Shown here: in pieces, positions 37,131 to 47,678 of the stretch
Layout: each line of letters begins with the position of its first letter
Numbering within the stretch: position 1 is the first letter of the stretch
DNA from: Bacteroidota bacterium
GTDB taxonomy: Bacteria; Bacteroidota; Bacteroidia; Chitinophagales; Saprospiraceae
Reading direction: 5' to 3'
Assembly: GCA_030147525.1 (NCBI GenBank)
Contig: JASBVF010000020.1
Location: 1 to 64,000 of the forward strand
DNA length: 64,000 nucleotides
The notes under the pieces: model-generated
What the model was told of the DNA's origin: nothing
What the model saw: only the letters and a program-made list of their open reading frames with translations
Databases searched by the model: none
Made by a program: the position numbers and the translations under genes

Positions 37131-40100
37131 CTACTCATTTTTTTCAACCACAAAGCTTCGTGTCCGCATGCGATGACCTTCCACCTGAAGGGTGATATGA
37201 TACATACCTGCCTTGAAGTTGTTAAGCTCAATTGAAATTGGCCCGTCAGGCAATGCGTCAAATTCCTGCTGATACATGGGCAGCCCAAGGTTATTAAAAA
37301 TCTGAACAACAGCCCGTTTGCCTGCTAATTCCTTCAGCATTAGATTAACCTGTTCGCTTGCCGGATTAGGCCACAGGTTTAATTTTCCGAGATCCATGTA
37401 GAAGTCAATACGGACGACCTCGCTGTACATAGCATTACCATCCTCAAAAATCACCTTGATCCGGTAGAAATTGGATCCAAGGGTTGGATGTCCATCATAG
37501 TCAAAGTATTGCTTTAGCTGGGAGCCTCCGTATTTTCGTTCGACCTCGTAGAGTTCCTCAAAGTCAACGCCGTCTGAAGACCGCTCCACGACGAAGTGGC
37601 TGTTTTTGTATTCCGTATTGGTGACCCAAAGCAATTTCACCTGGTGTTCGCTCTTTGAAGCGATCAGGCCAAGGAAGTCGTTGGCCACTGGCAGCAAGTT
37701 TTGATTTCCTCCACTGCTCATACTGCAATATGGATTGGGGTTCCAGGTAGCGTATTCAGATTTGATTTTTTCACCTGAAATAAAAAGGCCGGCCATCAGA
37801 TTCTGTGCATTGGATTTCCCTTTTGATTCAACTCCTTCCAGCGCATATACGTTGGCTGTAAAACTGGCGCCTTCCTGTATTTTGAATTCTTCCCCGACCC
37901 AGAACGTGACGGAATAGGGTCCGGAAGGGGCCACTGTGTTGCGCTTGTACAACTCTACATTCTTTTGTACCCGTACGCTGGTTGCTCCCTGAAAATAAAT
38001 CGAAGCATCCTCCTTTGTCTTGATTTCTCTTGCGTAAAGCCCTGCAATACTTGAATGAACGACCAGCGTGGCGCCCTCCTTCAGCTCTATTTTCTTATAA
38101 ATGCTGTCCGGACTGCTGATGACCACAGTTTGGTTTTCCTCTATAATCAAATCAAGGCTGGCGCCAGTGGTCAGATGGTTGGTCTTGAATAAAGGAAAAT
38201 TCAAATTAGCAGGACCATAGGGCGGATTGTTTGGATACGGGTAAGAACTTCCTCCATTGATGGTACTGTTGTCAAGATCGATTTCCTCCGCTTTTACAAA
38301 CCCGTTGATGGCAGAATTTTCCTCGATCTTTGCTTCTTCATCCTCATCTGTTACTCCCAGACCTCCATTGACCGTGCTATGTTTTAATTCAGCATCTTCT
38401 GTGCTGACCATCAGGTAATACGACAGCGTGGTGTACGGATTCATATTGGTAGTGAAGCTTTTAACGGTCGAACACCCCGATCCATCTGAAACTGTAACAG
38501 TGTAGGTCCCATTCGAAACGATTGTCGCAAGCTGGCCGGTTGTGCCGTTGCTCCAATTGAAATTAAACGGCGGAGTTAAACTGCCGGGATTCAGAACGTT
38601 TGCTTTCAGCATGCCCAGCCCGTAACATCCAAACGGCAGGGCGCCTGAAATAATAGAAACATCCGGCGCTGTAATGGTTACAGTGAAAAAGCAGGAATTA
38701 CTGTTGCCATTTATGTCGGTCGCAGTGCAGGCAACGATGGTTTGGCCCACGTCGAAAAATGAACCGGAGGCCGGGTATGAGACTACGCTGCCGGGCGCTA
38801 TCCCGCAATTATCGGAAACAACCGGCACCGGCCAGCTGATTGGCTGCGCCCCGCATTCTGTGATGTCAGGCGGGCAGGAAATTGTCGGGGCGATCTGATC
38901 AACGCCTTGTGGCACTGTAAACTGGGCAACATCACTGCATCCGTTGGCATCCGTGACAGTAAGGCTGTAAGTACCGGACATGAGGCTACTGAGGCTTGCA
39001 GAATTGCCATTATTACTCCAACTGTATTCGTAGGGTGCCTGACCCGCATTGACGGCCGTACTGATGCTGCCATCACTGCCGCCGGGACATAACGGAGCCT
39101 GCACAACCCCGGAAATTGAAAGTTGCGCCGTGCAGCAGCTTTGTACGGTCAACTCCCAGGGAAGTATGCGGACGCAACTTCCCTCATCGATTTTTACAAA
39201 CAGATTGTAAACACCCGGCGAAAGCGCTGCAGAGGGGGTGAATTTGTTGGTATTTTGATTAAAATCTCCAGCTGGCACGCTTGCACTGACATCATTGAAA
39301 ACACCCAGGATGTCAAAATCCAGCGGAATATTCAACCCAAACGCCGGGCTGATGATTTCGCAGTTGTAGGCAATGGTTGGAGAAATAATTATTTCCTGAT
39401 TAACGACCAGCGGGACTGGATTCAACTGTGCATATTCCAAAATACCGCTATTGGTAAAAGTTCCCTGGTTATCATGGGCTTCATTCGAGTTAATGAAAAG
39501 CAATCCTGCATTGGCGAAGTTTCCGCTGCTACTGTTCACATACCTGTCCAACAGGTTGATTGTCGCACAGGTATTATTGGTAAATACAGCTTCATTCCAC
39601 AAGCCAAAAACTCCGGCGTTGGAAATATTCAGCACCGATGAATTTGTAAAAGTGCCGCCTGACCGGTTCCGAACTCCGGACAATCCTGTATTTGCGATGT
39701 TAATGCTTCCGCTTTCATGGCTGAACTGGGCGCCTTTATTCCAAATTCCATATTCATTTACACTGCCTCCATTCATGCCGATATGAATATTAGCATTATT
39801 CGTAAATGAACTGTTGGAGACATTGTAAATACCGTCCAAAAGTACCCGGTCAATTCTGATATTGCCATTACCGCTGTTACTGAAAACGGCATAATTGAGT
39901 ATTCCGGAACCTTTTACATTACCATCGTTCTGACCGATATACAGCGCTGCCGAGTTGATGAAATTACCGCCATCTGTGTTATACATGCCATCCACCACGG
40001 TGTTATCTATGTTGAGCGTTCCCTCGTTCAAAAAATCGGCTCTGTTCCAAATAGCGTATTGTCCGATATTATCCTCTCCATCATTCTGTCCAATATTGAT

Positions 40101-43100
40101 GATTGCTGAGTTGGTGAAGACGCCTCCGTTATTGAAAATAGCATCCGTCCCTATCCCATCGAGATTGATAATCCCGTTGGTTGTATTACTGAAGTCTGAT
40201 TTATTATAAATGCCCGAATTCGTTGTATTGCCGATGGAAAGAAAACCGTTGTTTTTATTTTCAAAAACCGCAGCGTTTCTGATTCCTCTGCCGGAAATAT
40301 TCCCCTGGAACTTGCCTATACTGAGCAATGCCTCATTGGTGAAAACTCCGCCAACATTGTTGATGCCGGAACCAGAGGTGTTGTCAATTTTGACATTTCC
40401 GCCGGCGGCATTCATAAAGTTGGCGATATTGTAAATTCCTGTGGCAGCAATATTCCCGTCCAACTGTCCGATATTAAGGCTGCCTTCGTTGGTGAACGTG
40501 CCACCGGTAAAATTATACACCGCAAAATCTTCCGTATTATCGATGTTGATGGTGCCGTTGCCGGTATTGGTGAACAGGCTGGCATTGTAGATGCCATTAT
40601 CTTTGATGTTATTAATGCCTGCACCCTGGCCAAGATTGACCGTCCCTTCGTTTTCAAAAGTCCCGCCGTCATTGAAAATGGCAGATAAAGTGGTGCTGGT
40701 GACATTCAGCGTTGCCAGATTTTCAAAAGTAGCGCCGCTCAGATTTCGAACACCTGACAATCCGGTATGGGCAATACTAATTGTTCCGTCATTGTTGTTG
40801 AACGAAGACGCCTGGTTCCAAATACCATAGTCCGCAATATTTCCGGCAGCCTGTCCGATGCTGATCGCCGCCGTGTTGGTGAACGAACTTCCATTCACAT
40901 TGTAAATGCCGTCCAGGATTACGTTGTCAACTTTAATATGGCCGGCCCCGCCGTTGCCGAAAGTACCATAATTCAGGATGCCGGAACCTTTTATATTGCC
41001 GGCAGTTTGACCGATATTGAGCGGGCCTGTATTGTTAAATACGGCGCCGCCAAAGTTGTACATGCCGTCCACCTTGGTGTTGTCGATGTTCAGGGCGCCG
41101 CTGTTGTTGAATATCGCCAGGTTCCAGATGGCGTACTGCCCGATATTATCCACGCCTCCGTTTTGACCAAAATGAATCGTGGCAGCATTGTTAAATGTGC
41201 CGGATATATTTCGAATGGCATCTGATGCTACGTCGTCAATGTTGATGCTTGCATTGGAGGTATTGTTAAAGCTGGAGAAGTTAGCTATACCCACATCACT
41301 GGTGTTGGAGATGGTGAGGTTTGCGCTGTTTTTATTCTCAAATACGGCTGTATTTCTGATGCCCAGCCCGGTAATATTTCCCCCGTTTTGACCGACATGA
41401 ATGGATGCCTCATTGGTGAAATTGCCGCTCAAGTGATAAATGGCATGATTGGCCGTATTGTCAACATTAATGATGCCGCCGTTCTGATTTTTGACAGTGG
41501 CGAGGTTATAAATCCCATAGCTGTTAATATTTCCTTCCAGCTTTCCAATATTAAGATTAGCCTCATTGGTGAACGTGCCACCGGTAAAATTATATACCGC
41601 AAAATCTTCTGTATTATCGATGTTGATAGTGCCGTTGCCGGTATTGGTGATGAGGCTGGCATTGTAGATGCCGTTGTCCCTGATATTATCAATGCCTGCA
41701 CCCTGGCCAAGGTTGACCGTACCTGCGTTCTCAAATATCCCGTCATCATTGAAAATGGCGGATAAGGCAGTGTTGGTAATATTGAGCACCGCCTGGTTTT
41801 GAAAAGTAGCGCCGGTCAGGTTTCGAAGACCGGATAATCCGGTATGGGCTATACTAATCGTACCGTCATTATTATTGAAAGAAGACGCCTGGTTCCAAAT
41901 GCCATAGTCCGCAATATTCCCGGCGGTCTGCCCGATGCTGATGGCCGCCGTATTGGTGAACGAACTGCCGTTGACATTGTAAATGCCGTCCAGGATGACG
42001 TTGTCAATTTTCACATGGCCTGAGCCGCTGTTGCTGAAAGTGCCATAGTTCAGAATGCCGGAGCCTTTTATATTGCCGGCAGTTTGCCCGATATACAGCG
42101 GGCCTGCATTGTTAAACTCGGCGCCGCCAAAGTTGTACATGCCATCCACTTTGGTGTTGTCCATGATCATGGTGCCGTTGTTGTTGAATACCGCCAGGTT
42201 CCAGATGGCATATTGCCCGATATTGTCAACGCCGCCGTTTTGACCAATATAAATCGTGGCGGCATTGGTAAAAGTGCCCGATATGTTGCGAATGGCATCA
42301 GAGCCTGTTTCGTCCACACTGATAACTGCATTGGAGGAATTACTAAAGGCAGACGTATTGAAAATGGCTACATCCGCAGTATTGCCAATAGTAAGGTTAG
42401 CATTGTTTTTATTTTCAAAAACCGATGTATTCCTAATGCCCAGCCCGGCAATGTTACCTCCATTTAGGCCAATGTTTATGGATGCTTCATTGATGAAATG
42501 ACCGCTGAATTGAAAAATGGCATGACTTGTCGTATTATCAATTCGGATCTCACCGTTACCCCGGTTTAACAATTCATTTTCATTGTAAATACCAACCCCG
42601 TCAATGTTTGAAAGACTCTGCCCGATGTAGAGGACTGATTCATTGGTAAAAGTGCCGGCCGGGGAGTTATACAGGGCAAAGCTTCCCGTATTTCCCATGC
42701 TCATGTTTCCGGCAACCGTATTGCTGAAGTCTCCTAAATTATTGAGTCCGTAACTACCCGTATTTTCGATATTGATTTGGCCGGTGTTTTCAAAAAGCAG
42801 GGCGTTCGAAATCCCGTAGCGGGTGATATTTCCTCCGTTTTGACCAATGCTGATATTTCCTCCGTTTGAAAACGAACCGCTGGAAGTATTTCGAATGCCA
42901 TCCACATTGACATTGTCAATATGGATCAGACCATTGCCTGCATTGGTAAAACTCTTGGCATTGTTGATGCCGTAGCGATTGACCCCGCCATTATTTCCAA
43001 TATGTAAGGTAGCATCATTTGTAAACGAGGCATTTCCCGTGTTGTTAATGCCATCGCTGCTTGTGTTGTCGATGCTAATATTTCCGTCGCCCTCATTTGA

Positions 43101-43598
43101 AAAAACAGAGGTATTATAAACCCCGACGCCCTGAATGTTCCCTTCGAGCTGCCCGACATTCAAAATAGCGCTGTTAGTGAAGGCGCTTCCGCTGCCATTA
43201 AACAGGCCGTGGCTGGCCGTATTGTCAATATTAATGGTACCGCCATTCTCTACAGCCCCTCTGTTGTCGATCCCGTACACCGCAGCACCTTTGATGGTTA
43301 TCACGCTGTTATTTTCCAAAAGCATGGAGGCGTTTTGCTCAATTGTCAACGATTTAGCTTCCGCATTCGTACCCGTTCGGAGAACCGGATGGTTGGCAGT
43401 TGCAGGAATAACCACGTCATTGCTGAGAGCAGGCACCATTCCTCCATCCCAGTTTGCTCCAACGGCCCAGCCTGAAGGATCTATCGCAGCGCCGCCTTTC
43501 CATTTGACAGTTTGAGACTGAAGAACTTGCAACCACGTAAAAGACAAAAGAAAATTTAGTAAAAGAAAGGATCGAATAGTAAAGTTAAGAGGGTTCAT
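37131..43598 (-). CDS. giant repeat protein (beta-solenoid-like) with HYR domain and T9SS type A sorting domain
   Basis: A 2155-residue secreted protein. The signal peptide (MNPLNFTIRSFLLLNFLLSF...LQSQ) is followed by a G8/solenoid-like opening (WDGGMVPALSNDVVIPA). Residues about 100-1400 are short repeats of the form NxGxIxIDNTxxDGIxN, FTNxAxIxIGQxGGNI, suggesting a right-handed beta-helix or filamentous stalk. The middle part has an Ig/SprB-like segment (SVTDANGCSDVAQFTV-like) and an HYR domain (ISCPPDITECG). The ~230-residue module shared with the GH114-like protein spans about 1729-1960. An SUMO-like segment ending in YSEVVRIDFYM precedes the sorting domain LNLWPNPASEQ to RSFVVEKNE. Three DNA-level super-repeats of 1077 bp lie inside. 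Surface adhesin or sheath component is inference. Confidence 0.87.
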   Translation of the reverse strand: MNPLNFTIRSFLLLNFLLSFTWLQVLQSQTVKWKGGAAIDPSGWAVGANWDGGMVPALSNDVVIPATANHPVLRTGTNAEAKSLTIEQNASMLLENNSVITIKGAAVYGIDNRGAVENGGTINIDNTASHGLFNGSGSAFTNSAILNVGQLEGNIQGVGVYNTSVFSNEGDGNISIDNTSSDGINNTGNASFTNDATLHIGNNGGVNRYGINNAKSFTNAGNGLIHIDNVNVDGIRNTSSGSFSNGGNISIGQNGGNITRYGISNALLFENTGQINIENTGSYGLNNLGDFSNTVAGNMSMGNTGSFALYNSPAGTFTNESVLYIGQSLSNIDGVGIYNENELLNRGNGEIRIDNTTSHAIFQFSGHFINEASINIGLNGGNIAGLGIRNTSVFENKNNANLTIGNTADVAIFNTSAFSNSSNAVISVDETGSDAIRNISGTFTNAATIYIGQNGGVDNIGQYAIWNLAVFNNNGTMIMDNTKVDGMYNFGGAEFNNAGPLYIGQTAGNIKGSGILNYGTFSNSGSGHVKIDNVILDGIYNVNGSSFTNTAAISIGQTAGNIADYGIWNQASSFNNNDGTISIAHTGLSGLRNLTGATFQNQAVLNITNTALSAIFNDDGIFENAGTVNLGQGAGIDNIRDNGIYNASLITNTGNGTINIDNTEDFAVYNFTGGTFTNEANLNIGKLEGNINSYGIYNLATVKNQNGGIINVDNTANHAIYHLSGNFTNEASIHVGQNGGNITGLGIRNTAVFENKNSANLTISNTSDVGIANFSSFNNTSNASINIDDVASDAIRNISGTFNNAATIHFGQNGGVDNIGQYAIWNLAIFNNSGALNIDNTKVDGMYNFGGAVFNNTGPLNIGQTAGNIKGSGILNYGTFGNGGAGHIKVDNVILDGIYNVNGSSFTNTAAISIGQAAGNIADYGIWNQASSFNNNDGTISIAHTGLSGVRNLSGATFENLATLNVTSTTLSAIFNDGGTFENEGTVNLGQGAGINNIKDNGIYNASLFTNTGNGTINIDNTEDFAVYNFTGGTFTNEGSLNIGQLDGNIAATGIYNIANFMNAAGGNVKIDNTSGSGINNVGGVFTNEALLSIGKFQGNISGRGIRNAAVFENKNNGFLSIGNTTNSGIYNKSDFSNTTNGIINLDGIGTDAIFNNGGVFTNSAIINIGQNDGEDNIGQYAIWNRADFLNEGTLNIDNTVVDGMYNTDGGNFINSAALYIGQNDGNVKGSGILNYAVFSNSGNGNIRIDRVLLDGIYNVSNSSFTNNANIHIGMNGGSVNEYGIWNKGAQFSHESGSINIANTGLSGVRNRSGGTFTNSSVLNISNAGVFGLWNEAVFTNNTCATINLLDRYVNSSSGNFANAGLLFINSNEAHDNQGTFTNSGILEYAQLNPVPLVVNQEIIISPTIAYNCEIISPAFGLNIPLDFDILGVFNDVSASVPAGDFNQNTNKFTPSAALSPGVYNLFVKIDEGSCVRILPWELTVQSCCTAQLSISGVVQAPLCPGGSDGSISTAVNAGQAPYEYSWSNNGNSASLSSLMSGTYSLTVTDANGCSDVAQFTVPQGVDQIAPTISCPPDITECGAQPISWPVPVVSDNCGIAPGSVVSYPASGSFFDVGQTIVACTATDINGNSNSCFFTVTITAPDVSIISGALPFGCYGLGMLKANVLNPGSLTPPFNFNWSNGTTGQLATIVSNGTYTVTVSDGSGCSTVKSFTTNMNPYTTLSYYLMVSTEDAELKHSTVNGGLGVTDEDEEAKIEENSAINGFVKAEEIDLDNSTINGGSSYPYPNNPPYGPANLNFPLFKTNHLTTGASLDLIIEENQTVVISSPDSIYKKIELKEGATLVVHSSIAGLYAREIKTKEDASIYFQGATSVRVQKNVELYKRNTVAPSGPYSVTFWVGEEFKIQEGASFTANVYALEGVESKGKSNAQNLMAGLFISGEKIKSEYATWNPNPYCSMSSGGNQNLLPVANDFLGLIASKSEHQVKLLWVTNTEYKNSHFVVERSSDGVDFEELYEVERKYGGSQLKQYFDYDGHPTLGSNFYRIKVIFEDGNAMYSEVVRIDFYMDLGKLNLWPNPASEQVNLMLKELAGKRAVVQIFNNLGLPMYQQEFDALPDGPISIELNNFKAGMYHITLQVEGHRMRTRSFVVEKNE
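39560..42500. repeat. 1077-bp coding super-repeat, about 2.7 copies
   Basis: Matching segments recur at exact 1077-bp spacing: the gttcca(a/g)at(a/g)gcgta/ca block begins at 40044, 41121 and 42198. A second block (ggtgaacgtgccaccggtaa) is found at 40491 and 41568, also 1077 bp apart. The unit encodes 359 residues. Boundaries are approximate. The middle and right (higher-coordinate) copies are the most alike. Confidence 0.85.
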
Positions 43599-43970
43599 AG
43601 TTTGTTATGTTATAAGGAAAATAAAGATTCGTTCATCCAGGCCCGGACCTGCCAGGCTTAGCAAAAATTAATACCATCCTGTGATTGTCCGAGTGAAACC
43701 AGACAAAAACGCAAGGCGGGAATTTCGAAACTCAAGCTAAAAAGGCACAATACATTAGCTTGAGATTCTCAATTGCTTAAGGGTAAAACCAGTTGATACG
43801 TGAAGTGAAACCAGGATTCTAAGAAAAGGCTGAGTAGAATCGACAATCAAAAATAGAAAAAAAATTAAGAAAATAAGCCTGTTACGGCTGTTCTAAGACC
43901 ATCCGGATAAAAAACTACAGCAGCGATTGTTTGTGGAAAGGAACGGCACGAACGGCGCCAATGGTTGTTT
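43599..43970. other. gene-free stretch with a short hairpin
   Basis: About 370 bases upstream of the giant repeat gene. It contains a perfect 10-bp inverted pair, ctcaagctaa (43731-43740) and ttagcttgag (43755-43764), about 135 bases before that gene's start. It could be an operator or leader structure. Nothing else is recognisable. Confidence 0.45.
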
Positions 43971-45101
43971 TTATAATTTCTTTCCAAGCAGATAAGCCTG
44001 CCGCAACAGCTCATCCAAATCCGCTTCCCCGAAATTACTCAGGACGATGGCCCCTGTTTTATCACCGGGATGAAAGGCCATCGTAGTCGAAACGCCCTGT
44101 TCGCCGCCATCGTGGCCCCACAAGCCAAGGTTGGAGTCCATCAGAAAAAAGTGAAGCCCCACCTGCCCGTCGATGCCCGGTATTTGCGGAGTTCTCATGG
44201 CCTGCACGGTAGCAGGCTTCAGCAGCTGGACATTGCCTGCCGAACCGCCCTGTGCCAGGGTATTGAGTAGCTTGAATAAATCTCTTGCCGTGGAGCGCAA
44301 CCCGCCGTTCGGGTAGTCGGTAAAGGTGTAATGCTGGATGGGCTTGTGGCCGCCATTGGCCCAATCATAAGGAGTGGCGATGGGCTGGTTGATTTCATCC
44401 AGGCGCCAAAAAGTTTCGTTCATGCCGAGCAGTCCGAAGATGCGGGCCTTGCAGTACTCGTTGAAACCCATCCCCGAAATGGACTCTACCAACACCCCGA
44501 TCAGGGCGCTGCCCACGTTGGAATATTCGTGCTGCGTACCCGGCTTGAAGTCGTGGAAATTATCACCGGCATCATAATACTGGCCACCCGGAACAAGGTA
44601 GTCTTCCAGAAAACCGGCCAGCGGCACAGGGCTGTCCTGTCCGTAATAATACTGGCCGTCGAGGGCGCTGCCATCGGCAATGCCGGAAGTGTGCGTAAGC
44701 AACATGCGGAAAGTGATGTCCGTACCCTCGTAACCGGGCACTTTCACCGCAAAGGACAGGTGGGCATTGATGGGGTCATCCAACTGAAAGTGCCCGTCTT
44801 CATAGAGTTGGAGCAGCGCCACACCGGTGACCACCTTGGAGACGGAAGCCAGCAAAAACAGATGGTCTGCCGTGAGAGCCGTCCCCTGTTCCAGGTTGGC
44901 CTCACCGAAAAGGCGCTCGTGCAGCACTTCCCCGTTGCGGAACACCAGCACCGACAGGGCGGGAATGTCCTGATCCTGCATCTCCCCCTGCACATATTCG
45001 TCAAACTCAGCTGTTGAACTGATGGAAGGGGCCTCATCCCGGCAGGCAGCCAGGAACAGCAACAACACTATTACAGACAGGTATGATTTGAGAAGATTCA
45101 T
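43971..45101 (-). CDS. beta-lactamase-related serine hydrolase (class C / AmpH-like), lipoprotein
   Basis: A 376-residue lipoprotein. The signal has lipobox LAAC (Cys about 20). The serine-hydrolase SxxK motif is in LLASVSKVVTGVALL (Ser-Val-Ser-Lys), the Y-x-N motif in QHEYSNVGSALIG, and the third motif is HDGG in LWGHDGGEQGVS in place of KTG. This set is typical of the Beta-lactamase (PF00144-type) family, which includes D-aminopeptidases, esterases and penicillin-binding proteins; a true beta-lactamase is not implied. It lies 175 bases after the APC permease gene on the same strand. The substrate is unknown. Confidence 0.9.
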   Translation of the reverse strand: MNLLKSYLSVIVLLLFLAACRDEAPSISSTAEFDEYVQGEMQDQDIPALSVLVFRNGEVLHERLFGEANLEQGTALTADHLFLLASVSKVVTGVALLQLYEDGHFQLDDPINAHLSFAVKVPGYEGTDITFRMLLTHTSGIADGSALDGQYYYGQDSPVPLAGFLEDYLVPGGQYYDAGDNFHDFKPGTQHEYSNVGSALIGVLVESISGMGFNEYCKARIFGLLGMNETFWRLDEINQPIATPYDWANGGHKPIQHYTFTDYPNGGLRSTARDLFKLLNTLAQGGSAGNVQLLKPATVQAMRTPQIPGIDGQVGLHFFLMDSNLGLWGHDGGEQGVSTTMAFHPGDKTGAIVLSNFGEADLDELLRQAYLLGKKL

Positions 45102-45251
45102 GTTCGGTGGATTTAGCGTGAATGGATGAAGACCAAAACGAAAACATGGACGCTCGTGTTGTCCGCTGCCGCCTTTTGCACAGGATGCCTACCGGTCTTT
45201 TACTCAAAAAAAGCGGTTTGCGAAAATGCCCTGCTCTACCCAATTGAAAAC

Positions 45252-45275
45252 CAGCCTACTCGCCTACTCGCCTGC
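45252..45275. repeat. CCTACTCGC decamer array at the permease stop
   Basis: Two and a half copies of gcctactcgc lie directly beyond the permease stop codon (45277-45279 complement). The same motif occurs at 1924, 4840-4882, 5030-5090 and, reversed, at 55003-55025. Confidence 0.6.
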
Positions 45276-45276
45276 A

Positions 45277-47409
45277 TTAATCATCCCCTTTCAAAATCAT
45301 GATTACAGGCGAGGATATGTTCGCAGGTTCTTTCTCAAGCAGAATATTCAGGAATAATTCTCGCTGAGAAGGCGCAGCTTCCGGCCAGATGACTAAATCC
45401 GTCTTTTCGGAAGTTTCCCGTATTATCTTTTCGGGGGATTCTTCATCTTTCCGATAAACTTCATAGGCATCGACATGGGCATTCACCAGGCTCAATTGAT
45501 TTTCAATTGCCTTTTTCAACCGGGCCTCATTGGAGGAGTCACCTTCTTCTTCCGTAAAAAGCAGGACTTTTATGCTCGTTGGTTGGTAGGAGTGGAAGTT
45601 GTAGATGATCGTACCGAGTTCCGAGTTTATCTGGGACAAATCGTAAACAGGAATCAATAATTGGTCTAAAGCTGACAGCGGTTTTAAGGTAAGAATGAAC
45701 CGGAGTTCTTCTTCTTCAATCACCTTTTTGATTTGTGACGCTACGTCATTGCTGAAAATTAATTCCGAGTCGAAGTCAATCTGTGCACCTTCCAGTTCCT
45801 TTTGAATATTGTCCAGCTTTTCCTCCCCTTCCTTTCCGAATTCTTCCTCCGACTGTTCCGAGTCGGTTTGTTCCGGTGTTTCTTTATACCCTATCAGCAA
45901 CAATTCTGAAATAGGCATAGCTTCCAGAATGGCATGAGGCAAATCTTTCTTTTCCTGCGTAATATCGACGAGTATTAGGATACGGGGATGCAGCAGATCC
46001 ACCACAATATGCGGCGGTTCGGGGGTCGATAAAGCAATGTTCTTTTTCCTCACAAATAAAAAATAATAAGCCGTAGCCAACAGTATAACCCCGCCACTCA
46101 GCAGGATGGAAGTCATCTGCATAAATCCCAACAAGATCAAACAACTGATGGCTCCGAACCCGGCCACGATTTTAGCAGCCGGAATGCGAAAAGTAGGCAC
46201 ATACCAGACAGGATTGGTTGCTCTGAGTTTCAATACCGACAAACATATACCGGCATAAATTATCAGATGTAAAAAAGAAGCTACCTCGGCAAATACCTCT
46301 AACCTGCTTCTGAACAACATAATGGCAATGGGCACAGCCACAAGAATCAGGGCGGTATGGGGTGTGCCGAATCGCTTATTGATTTTGCTGGCCTTGTGCG
46401 TGATTAATCCGTCTTTGCTTAAAGCGAAAACACTGCGTGAGGCACTGATCATAGATGCGTTGGCACTGGACAGCGCAGCGAGTAAACCTGCAAACACCAA
46501 CACAATGGCTCCCCATTTCCCCAACATGGTCCGGGCAGCTTCAATGGTTGCGATTTCTCCGTATTTCTTTAATTCTTCATGCGGAAAGGTAGCGGCGCAA
46601 ACGAACATGATAAATACATACAAACCCGTTGCAATCAACACACTCCAAATCAGGGCCCGGGGTAAATTCTTACCCGGTTGCTTTATTTCTGCGCCAATGT
46701 TTGCAATTTGAACAAAACCAAGATAGGAGGTAAATATCAGAGCAGTCGTCGTAAATATGGGCTTGATGCCTTTCGGGGCGAATTCTGAGAATGCAGTGGA
46801 TTTATCTTCAAAACCAAAAAAATCAATAAGACCGTAAGAAAATATCAAGACCAGCATCATGGAAAGCGAAATGACCATGAAATTCTGGAAGCGGCCTGCC
46901 TTTTTTGTACCGGTGATGTTTAAAACCAAAAGCAACAAGGTGAAACCAAATGAAAAAAGTTGCGTGCCTTTGTTCCATTTTATGTTCAGTTCTTCAAGAA
47001 AGGTAAGCGCATATTCGCCAAAGCTCACGAGGTAAAAACCACAGGCAAATATCAACCCGACCCATTGAGCGATGCCGGTCAGCGTTCCCCAAAACCTGTC
47101 AAAAGACCTGGAAATAAAAAAATAGCCGCCTCCGCTCTGGGGCATCGCCGTAGCCAGCTCAGCGGTACAGGCTGCCACCGCAAGGGCTACGATACCGCCA
47201 ATCAAAAAAGAAAGGACCGCAGCAAACCCAACGTACCCTCCCGCTATTCCGGGGAAAACAAAAATACCGGCGCCCAGCATCGCTCCCAATCCAATGGAAG
47301 CAGCCGGAACCAGCCCAATCGTTCGTTTTAATTTTCCCGGGTTCAAGTTTTTCAAATGTTTTTTATGCCTGCCTGATGACAGGTAGCAGCAGGTAAAGAT
47401 GGAAATCAA
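45277..47409 (-). CDS. APC-superfamily amino acid permease with C-terminal UspA-like domain
   Basis: A 710-residue inner-membrane transporter. The N-terminal half (about 30-470) has about 12 hydrophobic helices and starts with the APC signature GLGAMLGAGIFVFPG and a broken first helix. The substrate-site region AMPQSGGGYFFISRSF is present. The C-terminal ~240 residues are soluble, with an alternating beta-alpha pattern (ILVLVDITQEKKDLPHAILE-like; ELLLIGYKE) and an acidic insert rich in Glu. This resembles the universal-stress-type regulatory tails seen in some bacterial APC permeases. The substrate is not predictable. The start at 47409 is the only ATG ahead of the first helix. Confidence 0.88.
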   Translation of the reverse strand: MISIFTCCYLSSGRHKKHLKNLNPGKLKRTIGLVPAASIGLGAMLGAGIFVFPGIAGGYVGFAAVLSFLIGGIVALAVAACTAELATAMPQSGGGYFFISRSFDRFWGTLTGIAQWVGLIFACGFYLVSFGEYALTFLEELNIKWNKGTQLFSFGFTLLLLVLNITGTKKAGRFQNFMVISLSMMLVLIFSYGLIDFFGFEDKSTAFSEFAPKGIKPIFTTTALIFTSYLGFVQIANIGAEIKQPGKNLPRALIWSVLIATGLYVFIMFVCAATFPHEELKKYGEIATIEAARTMLGKWGAIVLVFAGLLAALSSANASMISASRSVFALSKDGLITHKASKINKRFGTPHTALILVAVPIAIMLFRSRLEVFAEVASFLHLIIYAGICLSVLKLRATNPVWYVPTFRIPAAKIVAGFGAISCLILLGFMQMTSILLSGGVILLATAYYFLFVRKKNIALSTPEPPHIVVDLLHPRILILVDITQEKKDLPHAILEAMPISELLLIGYKETPEQTDSEQSEEEFGKEGEEKLDNIQKELEGAQIDFDSELIFSNDVASQIKKVIEEEELRFILTLKPLSALDQLLIPVYDLSQINSELGTIIYNFHSYQPTSIKVLLFTEEEGDSSNEARLKKAIENQLSLVNAHVDAYEVYRKDEESPEKIIRETSEKTDLVIWPEAAPSQRELFLNILLEKEPANISSPVIMILKGDD

Positions 47410-47678
47410 AATTGAAAAGGGTCAAATAAACATACGAAAATCCAGCTTAAACACTCAATTACCTCTGCTTTCTGAAGGAGATGCCGGGATAGCCACGCAT
47501 TTTCAGCCGCTCACAATTTTGCATAAATCCGGTCTACCAGTTCTCAGATAGTTTAAGCATCCGTTCATAGGAAACTCGAACAAGTATGCAGCATGACTTT
47601 AACCTTTTTCGACGCTAAATGGTATACGCCTTGTTCATAAGATCTATTCAGGTTCTTTTCAGGGTTTGCAGATTATTT

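Noticed and set aside
43971-45101. Antibiotic-resistance beta-lactamase
   Set aside because: The third motif is HDGG in place of KTG, and the family includes many esterases and peptidases; resistance is not supported.
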